In this document: piece by piece, positions 22,662 to 24,921 of the stretch
Numbering within the stretch: position 1 is the stretch's first letter
Layout: the number at the start of each line of letters is the position of its first letter
Virus record (IMG/VR): IMGVR_UViG_3300035660_001477
Coordinates: 1 to 24,921 of that record
DNA from: a virus
DNA length: 24,921 bases
Strand: one strand, 5' to 3'
Program-made: the position numbers and the translations under genes
Notes under the pieces: model-generated
What the model was told of the DNA's origin: nothing
Databases searched by the model: none
Seen by the model: the letters and a program-made list of their open reading frames with translations, nothing else

Positions 22662-23156
22662 TCAAACTTCCCGATCCTTTGGCTCGACGTAGGCGAGTCC
22701 CAGAGCCGCAAAGATTTCCGCTTCGGTCCTAGAAGCGACGACTTTTCCGTCTTTGATTACGCCTTCAGCCGCGCTTAACATTAAACCCATAGCCCTAGCC
22801 CTCGAACAAAGCTTAATGTTATGCTCTTTGCTTCCAGTTCGAATAAGCAGCAGAACACCCCAAGTTTCTGGACGAGCCCTGTAAATATCTACTTGTATTG
22901 TTTCGCTTAGACTGCGCGTCGGAATTTTTAGTGTCACAAGTTCCGGACCGGCTTTAATGACATCAGCAAGCATGGTATTTTTGAGGCGTTGGATTATCGT
23001 GTTCCACATCCAAGACTGCGGAATCAAAACAATGTCGATGTCGTGAACTTCAGGACGTTTACGCCGGATAGAACCTACTACTTGAATTTTGTCACAAAGA
23101 TGGTCAATACAATGCACAATTCTGTCAGCTAAGAAACCAGCTTCCTCAAGCTTCAT
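22662..23156 (-). CDS. minimal PolX-type DNA polymerase beta nucleotidyltransferase
   Basis: The 164 residues equal the catalytic part of a family X polymerase. VVGSIRRKRPEVHDIDIVLI contains the GS...DxD motif (Asp39, Asp41), and TIQVDIYRARPETWG provides the third catalytic Asp (Asp90). TGSKEHNIKLCSRARAMGLM is the dNTP-binding/thumb region. The end, RTEAEIFAALGLAYVEPKDR, is the conserved C-terminal motif of PolX thumbs. The 8-kDa/HhH DNA-binding domain and the PHP nuclease usual in archaeal/bacterial PolX are missing. The ATG at 23156 overlaps the helicase stop (TAATG), with GAGGAGGT upstream. Gap filling with the helicase is a plausible role; terminal transferase activity is another. Confidence 0.85.
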   Translation of the reverse strand: MKLEEAGFLADRIVHCIDHLCDKIQVVGSIRRKRPEVHDIDIVLIPQSWMWNTIIQRLKNTMLADVIKAGPELVTLKIPTRSLSETIQVDIYRARPETWGVLLLIRTGSKEHNIKLCSRARAMGLMLSAAEGVIKDGKVVASRTEAEIFAALGLAYVEPKDREV

Positions 23157-24685
23157 TAGGCGACCTCCTCTATCAATTCCAATTTGAAACCCCGCTGTGT
23201 GATCGCCAACAACCGTTTTTGATAAGCCTCATACTCCGCCCTCGTCATCAAAATAATATGCTGAGTCTTCCTCTCCGAATGCATCAACCGCCCAAAACGT
23301 TGACTCTCCTGCATTCGGCTGCCGAAAAGAAAAGCCACCTCAACAATGCGCTCCAGTTTCAGATCGCTTAAACCTTCGTCTCCCACCCGGCTGACCACAC
23401 AAGCCTGGCTGTTACGTATAATGTCTAAGCGTTCTCGTGTTTCGCCATAAACAAAGGGAATCTCTAAGCGTTTGCTGATCTCCTCTCCGTAGTCCAAACT
23501 ATCACAGAAGATTATGGTCTTGAGTGGTAGGCGCATTAATTCGTCAAGTTTGCGGTCCTTAGCCCTACGATCTGGCAAAACGTAAACTCTAAATTGAGGC
23601 ACATGGATGATTCGAAGTTTAAGCAGGTCAGACCAAGACATGCCTATTGGAAAACCTGTGAGAGCGAAAATGTAGTTTTCTCGGCCATCTTCTCTGAATG
23701 GGCTGCCGCTGAAGCCGATACGATACTTAGCCTGGATTGTACTCAGTTTAATGAAAGTTGGAGCTGGAAGATGCTGACACTCGTCAAACAACACAACTGA
23801 CCAGGGTTTCCGCGCAACCTTTTCATAGGCGTGGTAAGTCTCGACAGTTACCTCCGTTCTGGATGACGGATTAAAAATTGGCAGTCTTTCAAACCACTGC
23901 TCTTTCAATGTTAACGTAGGCACAATAACTAAGTGCGGCCCCTTAACCGAAGCAATTATCCTATGCCCGAAGAGACTTTTTCCAGTTCCAAACGCCCAGA
24001 AAATGCCCATTGCCCCACGCTGGGTAAACTCTTGCCAAGCCCTATCCTGGATATCCTCAATGTTCTTTGCTTTGCAGATTTCACTGTACTTTAGCTTACC
24101 CTGATCTATCCAAGGTCTCAGATCCTCCGGCGTGATTGGTTTAGCCATGAATGGCAACGAGCCATCTTCGATTAGTTGAGCGATTAATCGGAACTCATTG
24201 CCCTGTTTGATTCGTATACGGTCCTTGCCCTCTCTTCGGCTTAGAAAGTGATTGTATTTTTGCCAAGCACGTTCTTGGAGTTGCTCGCCGGTCAAAAGCA
24301 TGTTATCATAAACTTTCAAGGGCAAGGACTCGGGGAATTTCAGTTTTTCCTCGAGTTCTGACGGAATCTCGCTGAGCCATTTGACGTACTTGTTTACAAT
24401 GAAAATGTTGTAGCTCTGCGTGCTATGATCTAAATAGCCAACTTGAAGTTTCAACCATTTAGGAACGATAACCCACCATTCATTGCCATACTTCGGAATC
24501 ATCACATAAGGCTCTTCCAAAAAAGACTGCAAATATTCAAGGTCAACCTGGCTGCTCTGGTCCTTGGTTAGCGCTTCCTTAAAGCGGCTCGCTAAATCAT
24601 CTCTTCGCTTCTGAAGTGCAATAATGGCTTCCTCAATTTTGGCGTCAGCTTCAGTGACAACTTTCTGCAGCTCTTCAACGCTCAT
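23156..24685 (-). CDS. SF2 helicase, XPB/Rad25-like
   Basis: The 509-residue protein has an N-terminal coiled coil (1-40) and a strand-rich DNA-binding region to about 190. Helicase motifs follow: motif I AFGTGKS (231-237), Ia-type VIVPTLTLKEQW (253-264), motif II DECQ (301-304), motif III GFSGSPFREDG (324-334), IIFCDSLDYGEEIS (391-404), and motif VI QESQRFGRLMH (459-469). The DECQ-box, the SGSP motif and the RFGR arginine finger place it near XPB/Rad25-type repair and phage helicases. The ATG at 24685 overlaps the upstream stop (ATGA). It is coupled to the PolX-like gene, which suggests repair-like viral replication. Confidence 0.9.
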   Translation of the reverse strand: MSVEELQKVVTEADAKIEEAIIALQKRRDDLASRFKEALTKDQSSQVDLEYLQSFLEEPYVMIPKYGNEWWVIVPKWLKLQVGYLDHSTQSYNIFIVNKYVKWLSEIPSELEEKLKFPESLPLKVYDNMLLTGEQLQERAWQKYNHFLSRREGKDRIRIKQGNEFRLIAQLIEDGSLPFMAKPITPEDLRPWIDQGKLKYSEICKAKNIEDIQDRAWQEFTQRGAMGIFWAFGTGKSLFGHRIIASVKGPHLVIVPTLTLKEQWFERLPIFNPSSRTEVTVETYHAYEKVARKPWSVVLFDECQHLPAPTFIKLSTIQAKYRIGFSGSPFREDGRENYIFALTGFPIGMSWSDLLKLRIIHVPQFRVYVLPDRRAKDRKLDELMRLPLKTIIFCDSLDYGEEISKRLEIPFVYGETRERLDIIRNSQACVVSRVGDEGLSDLKLERIVEVAFLFGSRMQESQRFGRLMHSERKTQHIILMTRAEYEAYQKRLLAITQRGFKLELIEEVA

Positions 24686-24921
24686 GCTGAAGCCTCCAAG
24701 AGCAAGCTGTAAACTGGTCCCAAAACGACCAAGGAGAGCGGAATACTATGCACATGCTTGGAAGCTTCTAAACGCACAACCTGATTAGCCCTGAAGCCAA
24801 GCAACGCCAAGTCTTTCTGACAGAAACGGCAAACCTTCAAAACCCCGTCTTGACTGCCAAAAGACACAGCGTAATCAGCTTCGTGGCCTGTTGCGGGGAA
24901 ACAGAGCCTACACTTGGACAT
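24682..24921 (-). CDS. zinc-ribbon-like protein, possibly partial
   Basis: The 79 residues carry a CxxC pair at the start (MSKCRLCFPATGHEADYAVS, C4/C7) and a second pair at 31-34 (VCRFCQKDLALLG). This is the arrangement of a small zinc ribbon. A beta-rich C-terminus (HSIPLSLVVLGPVYSLLLEA) overlaps the helicase start by four bases. The ATG lies exactly at the window edge, so the protein may start here or extend further. Similar small zinc proteins precede helicases in archaeal mobile elements. Function is unknown. Confidence 0.65.
   Translation of the reverse strand: MSKCRLCFPATGHEADYAVSFGSQDGVLKVCRFCQKDLALLGFRANQVVRLEASKHVHSIPLSLVVLGPVYSLLLEASA

Overview
The window is a piece of a tailed, HK97-type virus or provirus. 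An archaeal host is most likely. The supporting signs are: many starts preceded by GGAGG/GGTGAT-type Shine-Dalgarno sequences; frequent TTG and GTG starts; A/T-rich TATA-like promoters, one placed for a leaderless mRNA; an archaeal-type fused ABC-ATPase/acetyltransferase; an XPB-like helicase; and an encapsulin-like capsid protein. The host lineage cannot be fixed from the sequence alone; an uncultured Thermoproteota/Bathyarchaeia-type or methanogen-type host would fit. No integrase, tRNA, rRNA, CRISPR array or insertion sequence was seen.

Layout: almost everything is on the minus strand, so the biological order runs from high to low coordinates. At 24921-21133 there is a replication/regulatory block: a zinc-binding protein, an SF2 helicase, a minimal PolX-type nucleotidyltransferase, a Cys-rich miniprotein and two winged-helix-like proteins. 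At 21136-20342 are the only two plus-strand genes, an HTH protein and an internally duplicated membrane protein. Between them and the portal lies a divergent promoter with a 40-bp near-perfect palindrome.

At 20214-1 is the virion-assembly operon: portal, DUF2213-type protease, scaffold, decoration protein, encapsulin-like major capsid protein, small Lys-rich protein, glycosyltransferase-methyltransferase fusion, repeat-rich fibre, sialidase-like propeller, small ORF, head-tail adaptor, head-closure protein fused to a large helical-barrel domain, tail-terminator-like protein carrying a beta-sandwich insert, tail tube, tail assembly chaperone with a -1 frameshift, gp10-like protein, very short tape measure, baseplate/hub protein with another beta-sandwich insert, beta-rich protein, holin-like protein, wHTH, a possible small terminase, large terminase, and the ABC-ATPase/GNAT fusion. 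Genes are packed with overlaps of a few bases, so the block is probably translated as coupled cistrons. No sheath gene is seen, so the tail is probably non-contractile; the tape measure predicts an unusually short one.

The best new observations are: (1) a canonical T_TTT_TTA slippery heptamer in the tail chaperone gene, with a complete -1 extension that fills the only sizeable gap in the tail cluster; (2) glycan-related or beta-sandwich domains grafted onto three neck/tail proteins (head closure, terminator, hub), next to fibre, propeller and glycosyltransferase genes, which suggests a virion decorated along its neck and tail for contact with a glycosylated cell surface; (3) the 40-bp palindromic operator candidate at the divergent promoter.
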